Assembly (NCBI GenBank): GCA_019359595.1 | Contig: JAHHGZ010000022.1 | Coordinates: 1 to 64,000 of the forward strand | From: Cyanomargarita calcarea GSE-NOS-MK-12-04C | GTDB taxonomy: Bacteria; Cyanobacteriota; Cyanobacteriia; Cyanobacteriales; Nostocaceae | DNA: 64,000 nucleotides | Direction: 5' to 3' | Notes under the pieces: model-generated | The model's input: only the letters and a program-made list of their open reading frames with translations | The model's database searches: none | What the model was told of the DNA's origin: nothing | Program-made: the position numbers and the translations under genes | In this document: in pieces, positions 26,135 through 35,532 of the stretch | Position numbering within the stretch: position 1 is the stretch's first letter | How the letters are laid out: each line of letters starts with the position of its first letter

Positions 26135-26896
26135 ATGTTAACCGCTGAGAGACGACAATTCATCTTGGAAATTCTTCGTCGCGATCAAAAGGTGCTTTCA
26201 TCGGAACTCAGCGCGGTTCTCAACGTTTCTGAAGATACTATTCGTCGCGATTTACGGGAATTGGCTTCATCCGGACGACTAAAGCGCGTTCATGGAGGAG
26301 CGCTCTTGACTTCCCCTGCGACTGCAAGTTATGCCGATCGCCAAAAACAAGCACCAAAAGAAAAAGAAGCGATCGCCCGTGCAGCAGCAAAATTAGTTTG
26401 TCCCGGACAGGTAGTAATTTTAGATGGAGGGACAACAACCCTCCAAGTCACCCGCCATTTGCCACTAGATTTGCAAGCCACAATCGTGACCAATAGTCCA
26501 CCAATAGCGATCGCCTTAGCAGAACATCCCTACATTGAGGTTGTGATGTTGGGGGGACAACTCTACAAAAAAGCTTTGGTAAATATAGGTACTGTCACAA
26601 TTGAGATGTTACGAATGATTCGTGCAGATTTGTGTATGTTAGGAGTGTGCAGTTTGCATCCCGAAGTTGGAATTAGTGTCACGAACTTAGACGAAGCCCA
26701 CGTCAAACGAGCAATGATTGCTGGTTCTGCAGAAGTAGTTGGATTAGTCACAGCAGCAAAATTAGATACCGCAGCCCCCTATGTAGTAGAGTCCATTCAC
26801 GCATTAACATATCTTGTAACTGCAGCAACTGTATCCGATCGGATGTTATCAGCCTACAAAGCTTTCGGTTTGGCGATCGTTCGTGACGATTCTTAA
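26135..26896 (+). CDS. DeoR/GlpR-family transcriptional regulator
   Basis: A 253-residue repressor type: an N-terminal helix-turn-helix (residues 1-57, MLTAERRQFILEILRRDQKV and LSSELSAVLNVSEDTIRRDL), then a DeoR C-terminal sensor domain that binds sugar phosphates (PGQVVILDGGTTTLQVTRHL; TNSPPIAIAL; VVMLGGQLYKKALVNIG). The C-terminus agrees with the family length. It diverges from transketolase and probably regulates it and itself through the repeated motifs in the shared spacer. Confidence 0.92.
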   Translation: MLTAERRQFILEILRRDQKVLSSELSAVLNVSEDTIRRDLRELASSGRLKRVHGGALLTSPATASYADRQKQAPKEKEAIARAAAKLVCPGQVVILDGGTTTLQVTRHLPLDLQATIVTNSPPIAIALAEHPYIEVVMLGGQLYKKALVNIGTVTIEMLRMIRADLCMLGVCSLHPEVGISVTNLDEAHVKRAMIAGSAEVVGLVTAAKLDTAAPYVVESIHALTYLVTAATVSDRMLSAYKAFGLAIVRDDS

Positions 26897-26916
26897 AGAT
26901 GGGGAAAAGAATCAAA

Positions 26917-27038
26917 AGTTAGGAGTTAGGAGTGATGAGTTAAGAATTTTTAACTCCTAACTCCCAACTCCAAACTCCCAACTCCAAACTCCCAACTCCC
27001 AACTCCTAACTCCTAACTCCCAACTCCTAACTCCTAAC
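26917..27038. repeat. STRR array with self-complementary halves
   Basis: GTTAGGAGTTAGGAGT units followed by a long series of complementary AACTCCTAACTCCCAACTCC units; the two halves could pair into a hairpin after the deoR gene. The array reaches to about 30-50 bp before the next gene. Confidence 0.9.
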
Positions 27039-27089
27039 ATCTCCCCTCCCTAGTAATATAAGTAATCATCAAGAATTTATAAAAAAATC

Positions 27090-27443
27090 ATGTCCTCAAC
27101 TAACCTGACACTGAACCTAATTGAAGGTTCTGTCTCTTTTAGCTTTTCACCTGAAGCTGCACGAGAACTAAAAGCAGCAATGGATCAATTAATGCAAAGC
27201 CTGAAAATAGTCGCTGCAAAACCTACTCCCTCAGGTGGTAAACCCACTCCCCAACGTCCTGTAGAATATCGTTACACTGGCGAAGTATTTTTAGAGATTT
27301 TCTGCAATCCCAATATCTGGCCCACTCCGTTCGCTGCCAAAGTCTTGATAACCGTCCGCAATCTGGGCATCCGCTTGACTACAGAAGCCGAACTCACCCG
27401 TGTGATTGAGGATATCAACCAGTATTTGGAGCAAGTCGGGTAA
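27090..27443 (+). CDS. Conserved hypothetical protein
   Basis: A 117-residue soluble protein: an N-terminal part with GSVSFSFSPEAARELKAAMDQL, a Pro/Lys-rich linker (AKPTPSGGKPTPQRP, about 53-68), then a C-terminal part (GEVFLEIFCNPNIWPTPFAA...). I do not recognise the family. It is flanked by STRRs on both sides and followed by a hairpin. Its context gives no function. Confidence 0.65.
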   Translation: MSSTNLTLNLIEGSVSFSFSPEAARELKAAMDQLMQSLKIVAAKPTPSGGKPTPQRPVEYRYTGEVFLEIFCNPNIWPTPFAAKVLITVRNLGIRLTTEAELTRVIEDINQYLEQVG

Positions 27444-27448
27444 GAATG

Positions 27449-27600
27449 GGAAGTTAGGAGTTAGGAGTTAGGAGTTAGGAGTTAAAAATTCAACTAACAA
27501 CCAACAACTAACCACTAACAACTAACAACTAATAACCAAGAACTAACAACCAAAAAATAAAAAACAACCGGAGCAGTTTATAGTAAACCGTTCCGGCATC
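27449..27600. repeat. STRRs followed by a hairpin
   Basis: GTTAGGA heptamers (27452-27485) change into CAACTAACAAC-type units up to about 27550. A long imperfect hairpin follows at 27568-27596 (CCGGAGCAGTTTA pairing with TAAACCGTTCCGG, two mismatches), which could terminate the preceding gene. From 27600 to 27877 I see no further feature. Confidence 0.75.
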
Positions 27601-27877
27601 AACAAGTCTTTCTTTAATGGCAAGCGCCGTTATTGTATAGCAATAGTTATGAAAACTTACCGCACAACAGGCTCCGATACGAGCGCTATATCGACAGGTT
27701 CTATAATTCCAAGTCTAGCGATTCTGTTCTGTGTTGATGGAAATAGGATTTGGATTGGGAAAAACTGAGCAAAAGCAGAGATTATCCGATTAAGATTGAA
27801 CACTAAATCTTTTTTATCCATTCCACAACATCCACAAAAAATATAGCCCCAATCCAAAACTTACAGTCAAAGGCTGA

Positions 27878-28114
27878 CTAGTCGTTATCCCATTCTTCTC
27901 GACCAATCAAATCGGCAATGCGATCGCGTAACAGAAAGTCGCATTTCTCTAATTCACACTCAATGCAAACCCATTCCCTAGCCGGAATGTATTGGCAGAG
28001 CGTATAGATTGGCTGTTGACGACTGACCACTCCCTTTTGCACCAGTCGGCGTGCTTCATCCTGGATGATTCCCAGAGAGTAGTAATTGATAGAAGGCACC
28101 GTATTCACACTCAT
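27878..28114 (-). CDS. DUF4327 family protein
   Basis: A 78-residue protein with the highly conserved cyanobacterial pattern YYSLGIIQDEARRLVQKGV, then PIYTLCQYIPAREWVCIECE and LRDRIADLIGREEW. Two cysteines in the WVCIECELEKCDF segment might bind a metal. The family (I believe DUF4327) is cyanobacterial and uncharacterised. It is monocistronic. Confidence 0.85.
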   Translation of the reverse strand: MSVNTVPSINYYSLGIIQDEARRLVQKGVVSRQQPIYTLCQYIPAREWVCIECELEKCDFLLRDRIADLIGREEWDND

Positions 28115-29117
28115 GGCTTTTACTCACAAATTAACACCTAAATAGTCTTCCCTAAATTTACCGGGAACTAACATGACAAGAAATAGACTTGCTGCTAGGG
28201 TTTTGTAATTTGGTATACGGAACTATTTTCATTTTGACGCTATACACCCTAAAATTATCTAAAGAAATGTTAAGAAAGTCAATATCTCCTGACATAAACC
28301 CCAATTATCTGAAATACTAAGAGATTTCGGTAGCGGTTTTAACTTGCTTTTTTTGCTGTTAAAATGACAGCCATCTGCTTCAAAGCTGTTTGCTTGGGAC
28401 TTAAATGCGCGATCGCATCGAAGTCAGCTTTCATTGTAATAGATTGCTTCTATACCAAATCATGTATGTATGGGCTATTGGCATTTGTCCATAAGAAAAT
28501 ATGCAAACAATATCTGGTGGAAGGTGAAGTATAATTTGCTGCTCCACCTAATGGTTCCCATACATCAATCATCTTGGTCTATTACTTGGTGTTAAGAATT
28601 TCTTAAACAACCTCCGTACCCTCACAGAATGGCTTTATCGGTAGCAACCCTTAGTTTTAGTGGGAGCAATGCGATTTACTGCATACCCCCACCTGATTAC
28701 CGAAAAAGCACTTAGACTTTACAGTTCTAACAGCTACATTTAGAAATGCCAACCGATTCAACAAAATTACGTAAATCATTAGTCTCAAAATTGTTAATGC
28801 TCGTTACACTGATAAATTTTGCTGATGGTAGAGGCACAGACTGATGTATTATTTTAAAGTTTTGACAAATTTTCTTAGCGATGCAAGAGGTTGGGAAGCA
28901 CGGACGCAAAGAATTAAAAAAGCAAGTTTTCTTTTCGTCCCTGCGTCACTCCTTTACCCGGTATAGTCATATTGAAACAGACGCGATTCATTCACGTCTG
29001 TCTGTTGTTTGGCTGATGTCTTGAAAGTAATTGTTATTTAAATACTTTGCTGTTTTAGTTACCAAAACCACCTGACATCCCGACATAGTACCGCAAGGCA
29101 AGGTGGGAGGATGTTAA
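28115..29117. other. Kilobase intergenic region, no gene seen
   Basis: No ORF with recognisable content on either strand. It holds the presumed promoter of the DUF4327 gene, a CACGGACGCAAAG/CGTCCCTGCGTCAC segment around 28900-28950 that resembles dispersed cyanobacterial repeats, and a hairpin CAGACG...CGTCTG at about 28979-29001. A small RNA cannot be excluded from sequence alone. Confidence 0.45.
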
Positions 29118-29534
29118 TTACTCATCATCATCTTCATCTGCAGTGCTATCCCAATTTTTTGCCACATTTGCTGGCTCGGAGCGCTTTGCTTCAAGTTGGT
29201 TTAATAAACTCAGCACTTTATTACCGCGTTCTATCGAATCATCTTCAATAAAACTCACCTCAGGTGTCCGACGCAAGCGCACCCTAGCCCCAAGTTCGCT
29301 GCGGACGTAACCCGTCGCTGATTTTAAACCAGCCATTGTTTCTAACTTTGCTTCATCAGTACCATAGATTGAGACATAAATTTTGGCGTGTTGTAAATCG
29401 CCAGAAACATTCACATCAGTAACACTTACCATTCCTGCGCCCACACGGTCATCTTTAATCCCGTTGAGCAACATTTGGCTGACTTCTCGTTTGATTAATT
29501 CAGCAACACGGGAAATCCGACGATCTGTAGCCAT
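29118..29534 (-). CDS. rbfA: Ribosome-binding factor A
   Basis: A 138-residue factor with a KH-like fold that binds the 30S subunit during 16S rRNA 5'-end maturation and cold adaptation. Recognisable segments are [37 protein letters not shown] and [18 protein letters not shown], the last being the family signature near the end. The acidic C-terminal tail (ADEDDDE) is common. The DUF751 gene lies 64 bp upstream on the same strand, a neighbour relation I know from other cyanobacteria. Confidence 0.96.
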   Translation of the reverse strand: MATDRRISRVAELIKREVSQMLLNGIKDDRVGAGMVSVTDVNVSGDLQHAKIYVSIYGTDEAKLETMAGLKSATGYVRSELGARVRLRRTPEVSFIEDDSIERGNKVLSLLNQLEAKRSEPANVAKNWDSTADEDDDE

Positions 29535-29598
29535 ATAAAATCCGCCTCCTTACAGAGGTTGTAATACACAAAACAATTCAAAAGTCCAATAATTGAAC

Positions 29599-29805
29599 CT
29601 AAGTTGCACTTAAACCAAGCATTGCACGCAGGGTCAGTGTCACGAAGAAAAAAACCCCCACTAGTAAACCCACAAGGGCAACTAAAGTGACTGGGCGTTT
29701 CAAGAACGGTAAGAATGGCTCAAACGTGTTTAAAAAAATCCCCAATACAATCGTAATCAAGTAGCGGGGGTAGCGAGAAACGTTATCCCAAAATCCGTCA
29801 AACAT
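29599..29805 (-). CDS. ycf33: DUF751 (Ycf33) family membrane protein
   Basis: A 68-residue protein with two transmembrane helices (ITIVLGIFLNTFEPFLPFL and TLVALVGLLVGVFFFVTLTL, about 19-37 and 41-60). The start MFDGFWDNVSRYPRYL is typical of Ycf33/DUF751, a family of unknown function shared by cyanobacteria and some plastids. It is probably transcribed with rbfA. Confidence 0.85.
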   Translation of the reverse strand: MFDGFWDNVSRYPRYLITIVLGIFLNTFEPFLPFLKRPVTLVALVGLLVGVFFFVTLTLRAMLGLSAT

Positions 29806-29956
29806 CTAGATTTAGACTACCTTTTTATAAAATGTAGGTTTTCTTATCTGCTTTATCCATTTAATTCTAATGTATGTCGCAGCAAAATTACTAATTTATT
29901 ATAGAATATGGTTCACAACCCTTAATAACTATATTTGGCAGTCTAGTATCAGTTAA

Positions 29957-30811
29957 ATGATAAGTCAAATCTCCAAGTCAACACAAGCGCGTCCATTTTT
30001 GAAATGGGCTGGTGGAAAAACTAGGTTGATTCCGCAATATACCGACCATTTTCCCGATTACAAAACTTACTATGAGCCATTTTTAGGTGGTGGGGCTGTA
30101 TTTTTCAATCTCCAACCTCCAACAGCAATTTTAACTGATATCAATCAGGAATTAATTACTACTTATCGTTGTGTGCGAGATAATGTTGAAGAATTAATTG
30201 AACGAGTTAAAAAGCATGAACTCCAACACAGCCAAGATTATTACTATCAAGTACGAGCAAAATCAGCAAGTAGCGATCTAGAAAAAGCGGCTCGTTTGAT
30301 TTATTTAAACAAAACTTGTTTTAACGGTCTTTATCGAGTAAATTCACAAGGTAAATTTAATGTACCCTTAGGCAGATACGAAAAACCAAAAATTTGCCAA
30401 GAAGATGTACTGCGTAATGCTTCTGTAGCACTTTCGCGGGATGTTGAGATTAAAGAAGCAGATTTTTCGGAAGTGTTAAATCATGCGACTGGTAGTGATG
30501 ATTTTGTTTTCTTTGACCCACCTTATTACCCAATAAGCGGCACTAGTTATTTTACATCATATAGTCCACTATCTTTTAACAAAAAAGACCAAGAAAGATT
30601 GAGAGATACTTGTGCAGAATTGGCAAGTCGGGGCGTTAAAGTGATGGTATGTAATTCTGATTGTGAAACTATTATCGACCTGTACAGAGAAATTAACTTT
30701 AAGTTTCATAGAATCAAAGCAGCACGTTCGATCAACTCTAATCCCAAAAATAGAGGTGCGATTTATGAACTTTTGATTGCGTCTAAAGATTTTTGTTTGC
30801 CCAAGCAATAA
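29957..30811 (+). CDS. Dam-type N6-adenine DNA methyltransferase (D12 class)
   Basis: A 284-residue alpha-class methylase related to Dam/M.DpnII. The SAM-binding motif is FLKWAGGKT (14-22) with EPFLGGG (40-46), and the catalytic motif is DPPY (187-190). Relatives methylate GATC, which also lies inside the GCGATCGC sites abundant here, but the actual target is unproven. The gene converges on a PD-(D/E)XK nuclease gene with a 29-bp overlap of coding ends, which suggests a restriction-modification pair. Confidence 0.9.
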   Translation: MISQISKSTQARPFLKWAGGKTRLIPQYTDHFPDYKTYYEPFLGGGAVFFNLQPPTAILTDINQELITTYRCVRDNVEELIERVKKHELQHSQDYYYQVRAKSASSDLEKAARLIYLNKTCFNGLYRVNSQGKFNVPLGRYEKPKICQEDVLRNASVALSRDVEIKEADFSEVLNHATGSDDFVFFDPPYYPISGTSYFTSYSPLSFNKKDQERLRDTCAELASRGVKVMVCNSDCETIIDLYREINFKFHRIKAARSINSNPKNRGAIYELLIASKDFCLPKQ

Positions 30812-31259
30812 ATCTATCTAAGCTATAAACTGCTAGCAAATTGCGGTTATCATTTACTCTTGTTTTTAGCCAATTGCTTGCACCTTCTCTCATCCCAATA
30901 CCACCGATAACAACAATAGTTGGTGCAGGATAATGGAATTGGATATTCATGTTCAAGTATGGAAACTTTTCATCAACAGAGCCAGGACTTTCCTGCCATT
31001 TACATTCAATAATTAAACCAGATGGCATCGCATCTGAACCAATAATATAAAAGTCTACTTTTAATTCAGTTTGATAAATTCCAGAACCAATATAAACTTC
31101 TTTCCCATAACGTTTGGGCAATAAAGCAGCATTTAATACAAAATCTTTGGAAACATAATTTCCTACTTGTAAATAATCATACCCATTCAATATTGCTTCC
31201 ACATTTCCTTCTAAAATATTCCCAGACTTATTTGCCCGTGTCCCTTGAGTCCTAGTCAT
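30783..31259 (-). CDS. PD-(D/E)XK nuclease, probable type II restriction enzyme
   Basis: A 158-residue nuclease. The site appears as D69 (ELKVDFYI), then E85-C-K87 in GLIIECKWQESPGSVDEKFPYL, a PD-(D/E)XK arrangement with the SPGSVDEK stretch seen in a family of small restriction-like nucleases. It is convergent with, and overlaps by 29 bp, the Dam-type methylase. The pairing suggests it cuts the unmethylated form of the methylase's site; no recognition domain can be told apart. It looks intact. Confidence 0.8.
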   Translation of the reverse strand: MTRTQGTRANKSGNILEGNVEAILNGYDYLQVGNYVSKDFVLNAALLPKRYGKEVYIGSGIYQTELKVDFYIIGSDAMPSGLIIECKWQESPGSVDEKFPYLNMNIQFHYPAPTIVVIGGIGMREGASNWLKTRVNDNRNLLAVYSLDRFIAWANKNL

Positions 31260-31809
31260 CCTGAATCCCTCACAGCAAATTCGGTGCTTATTCTAGGATT
31301 CCACGGAAGCAGTAAAAAATATGCAGTTACTTAATATGAATTTTTTATTCAATGGAAATAATTGAGTTAAATGTAGGTTTAGTTGTTGTCGGGAAACCCA
31401 ACCGACATTGATTATTGTTTTTAGTTGAGTAAATATAAATAATTTGGTACTAAAGTACTAAATACAAATGTATTAATAAGGGCTAGATAGTTTTAAATTT
31501 TTAGTGTTTTCCAGGAATAATTAAAGTTCTTTGAGAATCATCCTGTTTGCGTATTACTGAAAGCGGAAATAGAAGTAGTTCACTTAATTGCTGCAATGGT
31601 CTTCCATCAACTCCCCCCGTAACTCCTTTTAACTACCCGCAAGTGGGGTGGATATCAGGAAATTCTTTAACGGGGGAAACTTGACGGAAGATTCTCTTTA
31701 GGTCGAAGTCGAGGTAATTAAGTATAAGAAGCATTTGTAGAAACGAGATAAAGCCCTAAAAAACCAGCGTCATGTATACAGACGAACTATAGACAAAAGG
31801 ATCAAGGCT
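31260..31809. other. Intergenic region, no gene seen
   Basis: AT-rich 550 bp between two minus-strand genes. It contains TGCCGACATTGATT-like and other weak repeats but no supported gene, RNA or strong terminator. Confidence 0.45.
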
Positions 31810-33111
31810 TTAACCAGCTTGAGCTTCAGCATTACCATTGCGGATAGACCATGCGATTTCCAGTAGTTGAGTCCAGCGCTTTTGCAGCTGTTTGGGAGTG
31901 CATTTGATAGCTTTGGCGATCGCCTGGTCATTTTCTTTTGCAACTTTCAGGTGCAAGATTTGGCGCTCCTGCTCGTTGAGTTGAGCGACAAAGTTATCCC
32001 ACTGCACTTTTGACATTCCCAGCTTTTGTTCCAAGCCAGCACCCAACCATTGATGTACCAACTGCCACTCATGGGTACGAGCAAACTTTTCTACATGGTA
32101 CTTAAACCGTTGTTGCAGGTAGTCCCGTTGACGGCTGCTCAAACCGAGGATTTGGTCGATTTCTGGAGCGGAGAGGTCTTGGAGTTTGAGTGTCAAATAA
32201 TCTACACAATCTTTTTGACCTTGTAGTTCCAGGTATTTCATCAATTCCGAGATGACGCGATCGCGCTCGGATTCTTCAGCCGGGTCAAAGCTAGATTTTG
32301 AAATCATTTGCGACCTTAGCTGTTGGACTGCTGAATTACGCTGGTATGATTCACCTTCTTCAGTTCTTCCACCCTCAATTGCCGCTTCAAAATCCACAGC
32401 AGTTTCCTGGGGCTGACGACGAGCGAAACTTTGTGCCCGCAAGATAATCAACTGCTGATTGTTACCACCAGGTAAATTAATCCGACGCTTGGCATACTGT
32501 TCAGTAAATGCAATGTATTCCGCTAGTTGCAACTGAGTCCGAGGTGAATAATCTTCAGCAAGTTCATTTTCCCGGCGAAAAGCTTTGATACCTTCAATAT
32601 AAAATGCTTGCAGAAAATCTTCAATCAGAGTGTAACGAGCATCAAAACCCAACTCAGAGCCGGCTGTCACAACATGACGGTAAACCATTGCACCGAGATG
32701 GCTGTGTAATTCTACACGTCCTCGTTTTGAACCCAATTGGTAGTAACGCAAGCATTTTTGTAAACGATGACGTGCCAAAGTCATCTGCCAGGACTTGATT
32801 TCTCCAGAAGTTTGGATGCGGGAGCTTTTATCGCAAATACGTTCTACTTCTTTGACAATGCGCTGTGCTACGGCTTTCACACATCCAGGTGAGGCCTTCA
32901 TGTTCGCTTGCATTTCCTGACACAGCACCTGCATTAAAGAATCAGTATTTGCAACGTGCAATTCTTCGGTGGAAACGATGCTGTCAAAAGTGGTAGATGT
33001 TGGTAGATTGGCAAGATTAGCTTTCATGATTTTTCCTTGGGTTGGTACTGCACCGAAACAAATTACCGAGGCTTGGCTTGTGGGGAATATGACCGTGGGT
33101 TCATCCACCAT
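31810..33111 (-). CDS. HetZ-related protein
   Basis: A 433-residue frame of the HetZ family, DNA-binding-type factors involved in heterocyst differentiation. Segments such as LARHRLQKCLRYYQLGSKRG, RVELHSHLGAMVYRHV, EDFLQAFYIEGIKAFRRENE and, near the end, DYLTLKLQDLSAPEIDQILG agree with it; the C-terminal part resembles sigma-factor-like helices (AKAIKCTPKQLQKRW). The internal Met at 33027 (MKANLANLPTSTTF) is a likelier start than the given one. HetZ proper is usually followed by patU genes, which are absent, so I take this as a paralogue rather than hetZ itself. Confidence 0.8.
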   Translation of the reverse strand: MVDEPTVIFPTSQASVICFGAVPTQGKIMKANLANLPTSTTFDSIVSTEELHVANTDSLMQVLCQEMQANMKASPGCVKAVAQRIVKEVERICDKSSRIQTSGEIKSWQMTLARHRLQKCLRYYQLGSKRGRVELHSHLGAMVYRHVVTAGSELGFDARYTLIEDFLQAFYIEGIKAFRRENELAEDYSPRTQLQLAEYIAFTEQYAKRRINLPGGNNQQLIILRAQSFARRQPQETAVDFEAAIEGGRTEEGESYQRNSAVQQLRSQMISKSSFDPAEESERDRVISELMKYLELQGQKDCVDYLTLKLQDLSAPEIDQILGLSSRQRDYLQQRFKYHVEKFARTHEWQLVHQWLGAGLEQKLGMSKVQWDNFVAQLNEQERQILHLKVAKENDQAIAKAIKCTPKQLQKRWTQLLEIAWSIRNGNAEAQAG

Positions 33112-33390
33112 CGACCGCCTGGGGAACCGCTCACACCTATGAATGTAGGAAATATCAGAAAGTTACGGGGACGTTGATGTGTCGGTTCTTCCATAAGCTA
33201 CCATCAAGACCAGTGGCACAAGGGTATCCAGTATTGCTCAAAAGTGAGTAAAAAGCTTGGTCTATAAACGTTTGGTCTAATTTTTTTTTCATGCCATTTT
33301 ATTGGTTTTAGTATGACAATCTCAGAAGTGGATCGTTTATTTAAGACTTAGGAGTTAATTAAAAACTCAGAACTCCCAACTATTGTTTTT

Positions 33391-34050
33391 TTATACCCAA
33401 CCTTGTGCCGCCTCCCAACCCAAACCTTGCCGTGTAATCATCGGTTGGTCGAGAGTCAAGTCCAAAATGGTAGACACTTCATACGTAGGTTCCTCGCCAG
33501 TGTCCACAATCACATCTACCAAGCTATCCAAACGGTCAAATAATTCCACTTGCGTCATTCCAGCTTTTGCTTCCACTTCTAAGGCTCCACCATCAATTTC
33601 ATCTGGTGGCACATGAGCCGAAGTGGAAATAATCGGATTTTCCAACGCCTCCAACAACGCCAAGCACACAGTATGATTTGGTACTCTGATTCCAGTAGTT
33701 TTGCGCTTGGGATTTTGCACCAGTCGCGGTACTAACTTCGTCGCTGGTAGCAAAAAAGTGTATGGACCGGGAATCAGACGCTTCATAATTCGATAAGCTG
33801 TGTCACTGACGGATGCATAAGTTGCCACATTTGAAAGAGAAGGACACAGAAATGTTAAGGGCTTATCATTTGCTAACTGCTTAATTTGCCGCACTCGTTC
33901 CACCGCCGATTTGGCATTTAGATCGCAACCGATCGCATAAACTGTATCGGTAGGATAGAGCATGACTGCACCACTAGAGAGCGCTGTCTTTATTTCTTCT
34001 ATTCGGCGGCTTTGAGGATTATCAGGATGGACTGTGAAAATTTTTGCCAT
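33391..34050 (-). CDS. Sua5/YciO/YrdC family protein (threonylcarbamoyl-AMP synthase type)
   Basis: A 219-residue YrdC-fold protein. The ATP/threonine-binding region shows LYPTDTVYAIGCD (31-43), then KPLTFLCPSLSNVATYA, PGPYTFLLPAT and KRKTTGIRVP. Members either make threonylcarbamoyl-AMP for tRNA t6A37 or belong to the related YciO branch. The length and PLTFLCPSLS variant suggest YciO, so the biochemical role is less certain than the fold. The gene diverges from larC across a 98-bp spacer filled with an inverted STRR. Confidence 0.86.
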   Translation of the reverse strand: MAKIFTVHPDNPQSRRIEEIKTALSSGAVMLYPTDTVYAIGCDLNAKSAVERVRQIKQLANDKPLTFLCPSLSNVATYASVSDTAYRIMKRLIPGPYTFLLPATKLVPRLVQNPKRKTTGIRVPNHTVCLALLEALENPIISTSAHVPPDEIDGGALEVEAKAGMTQVELFDRLDSLVDVIVDTGEEPTYEVSTILDLTLDQPMITRQGLGWEAAQGWV

Positions 34051-34054
34051 AAAA

Positions 34055-34146
34055 GGAGAATATAGGTAGTGGTTGGTGGTTACTGGTTAGTGGTTAACGA
34101 CTAACAACCAACAAATAAGGACTAACAACCAACAAATAACAAATCA
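34055..34146. repeat. Inverted STRR of GGTTAGT/ACTAACA units
   Basis: GTGGTTGGTGGTTACTGG units on the left face ACTAACAACCAACAA units on the right, so the spacer between the divergent Sua5-like and larC genes can fold into a long hairpin. It ends within 10 bp of the larC start. Confidence 0.85.
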
Positions 34147-34148
34147 CT

Positions 34149-35387
34149 ATGATTAAAATAGCTTATCTTCAATGTCCGACGGGTATTTCTGGTGATATGT
34201 GCCTGGGTGCTTTGGTGAGTTTGGGTGTTCCTCTGGAGTATTTAACTGAAAAGCTCAATAAACTGGGAATTGAGCGAGAATATCAGTTAAGGGCGGAAAT
34301 TGTCCACCGTAACGGAATTGAGGCAACTAAAGTCCATGTAGACTTGTTTCATCATCACCACGACGAACACAGTCACCATCACGGACGGCATCTGCCAGAA
34401 ATCGAACAGATGATTATCAAAGCTTTTTTGCCACCACGAGCCGAAGCTTGGAGTTTGGCGGTATTCCGGCAGTTAGCTCAAGCAGAAGGAGCGGTGCATG
34501 GCATTCCAAAAGAAAAAGTCCACTTCCATGAGGTGGGTGCTGTCGATGCGATCGTTGATATTGTCGGCACTTGCCTGGGGTTAGATTGGTTGGGAATTGA
34601 GAGCAATGAAAAAGGATTGCCCCTAATATACTGCTCGGCGTTACCGACTGGCGGAGGAACCGTAAAAGCCGCACATGGTGTGATGGCAGTGCCAGTACCT
34701 GCAGTGATGAAATTATGGGAAATGCGCGGTTGTCCAGTTTATAGCAACGGCATTGATAAGGAATTGGTGACACCCACCGGAGCGGCGATCGCTACTACTC
34801 TATCTCACTCTTTTGGTGCGTCACCCCCAATTACCATCAAACAAATAGGATTGGGAGCCGGAAATCTCAATTTACCGATATCCAACGTTCTGCGCTTGTG
34901 GCTGGGTGAAAGCGTTTCTTCTACTCAAAATAACAGCGAAATTTTAGAAACTATATCGGTGTTAGAAACCCAAATAGACGACTTGAATCCCCAAGCGATC
35001 GGCTACGTGTTTGATGCGTTGTTTGCCGCTGGTGCCTTAGATGTATTTACTACTGCGATCGGGATGAAAAAGTCTCGTCCGGGAATTCTACTGAGTGTCA
35101 TTTGTCACCCTGAAAAATTCCTTAATTGTGAAGCGATTTTATTTCGCGAAACCACTACTTTAGGAATTCGTCGCTCTACTCAACAACGTTCTATTTTGCA
35201 GCGAGAAATTCAACAAGTAGAAACTCAATATGGCACGGTGCGGGTTAAAGTTGCATATAAGGAAGAACTTTTAGCCAATGTCCAACCAGAATACGAAGAC
35301 TGTGCGGAATTAGCACGAAAACATAATATTTCTTGGCGGGAAATTCAGCGACTGGTGTTACAAAATTGGTATTTGAAACTTGAATGA
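34149..35387 (+). CDS. larC: Nickel-pincer cofactor biosynthesis protein LarC
   Basis: LarC inserts nickel into the pyridinium-thiocarboxylate cofactor of lactate racemase. The 412-residue protein has the expected start IAYLQCPTGISGDMCLGAL, a His-rich metal-binding stretch (68-81, HHHHDEHSHHHGRH), VHFHEVGAVDAIVDIVG, and the C-terminal CTP/metal domain beginning ETQIDDLNPQAIGYVFD. No larA, larB or larE is beside it, which is common in cyanobacteria. The stop TGA is part of TGAAGGAAGAAGG, the start of an STRR. Confidence 0.93.
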   Translation: MIKIAYLQCPTGISGDMCLGALVSLGVPLEYLTEKLNKLGIEREYQLRAEIVHRNGIEATKVHVDLFHHHHDEHSHHHGRHLPEIEQMIIKAFLPPRAEAWSLAVFRQLAQAEGAVHGIPKEKVHFHEVGAVDAIVDIVGTCLGLDWLGIESNEKGLPLIYCSALPTGGGTVKAAHGVMAVPVPAVMKLWEMRGCPVYSNGIDKELVTPTGAAIATTLSHSFGASPPITIKQIGLGAGNLNLPISNVLRLWLGESVSSTQNNSEILETISVLETQIDDLNPQAIGYVFDALFAAGALDVFTTAIGMKKSRPGILLSVICHPEKFLNCEAILFRETTTLGIRRSTQQRSILQREIQQVETQYGTVRVKVAYKEELLANVQPEYEDCAELARKHNISWREIQRLVLQNWYLKLE

Positions 35388-35527
35388 AGGAAGAAGGAAG
35401 AAGGAAGAAGGAAGAAGGAAGAGGTTTACAATTAGATATTTTTGAGGAATCTAAAAAATAATTTAGCCCGCGCAGGCGGGCTTTGTACGCACAACACCCC
35501 ACCCTTCCAGGGCGAGGGGAGGGGCTA
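35385..35527. repeat. GAAGGAA STRR plus CCCGCGCAGGCGGG hairpin
   Basis: Five GAAGGAA units start at the larC stop. Further on, AGCCCGCGCAGGCGGGCT at about 35465-35482 is a hairpin of the same family as those at 22983 and 63720, followed by the companion CACCCTTCCAGGGCGAGG. It lies between convergent genes and may work as a terminator. Confidence 0.85.
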
Positions 35528-35532
35528 TTTAA

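Noticed and set aside
27657-27857. Minus-strand frame of 66 codons
   Set aside because: It has no conserved features and lies in a gap next to the DUF4327 gene; nothing supports translation.
31810-33111. Calling this gene hetZ
   Set aside because: The sequence fits the HetZ family, but the missing patU genes and differences from the HetZ I remember favour a HetZ-related paralogue.
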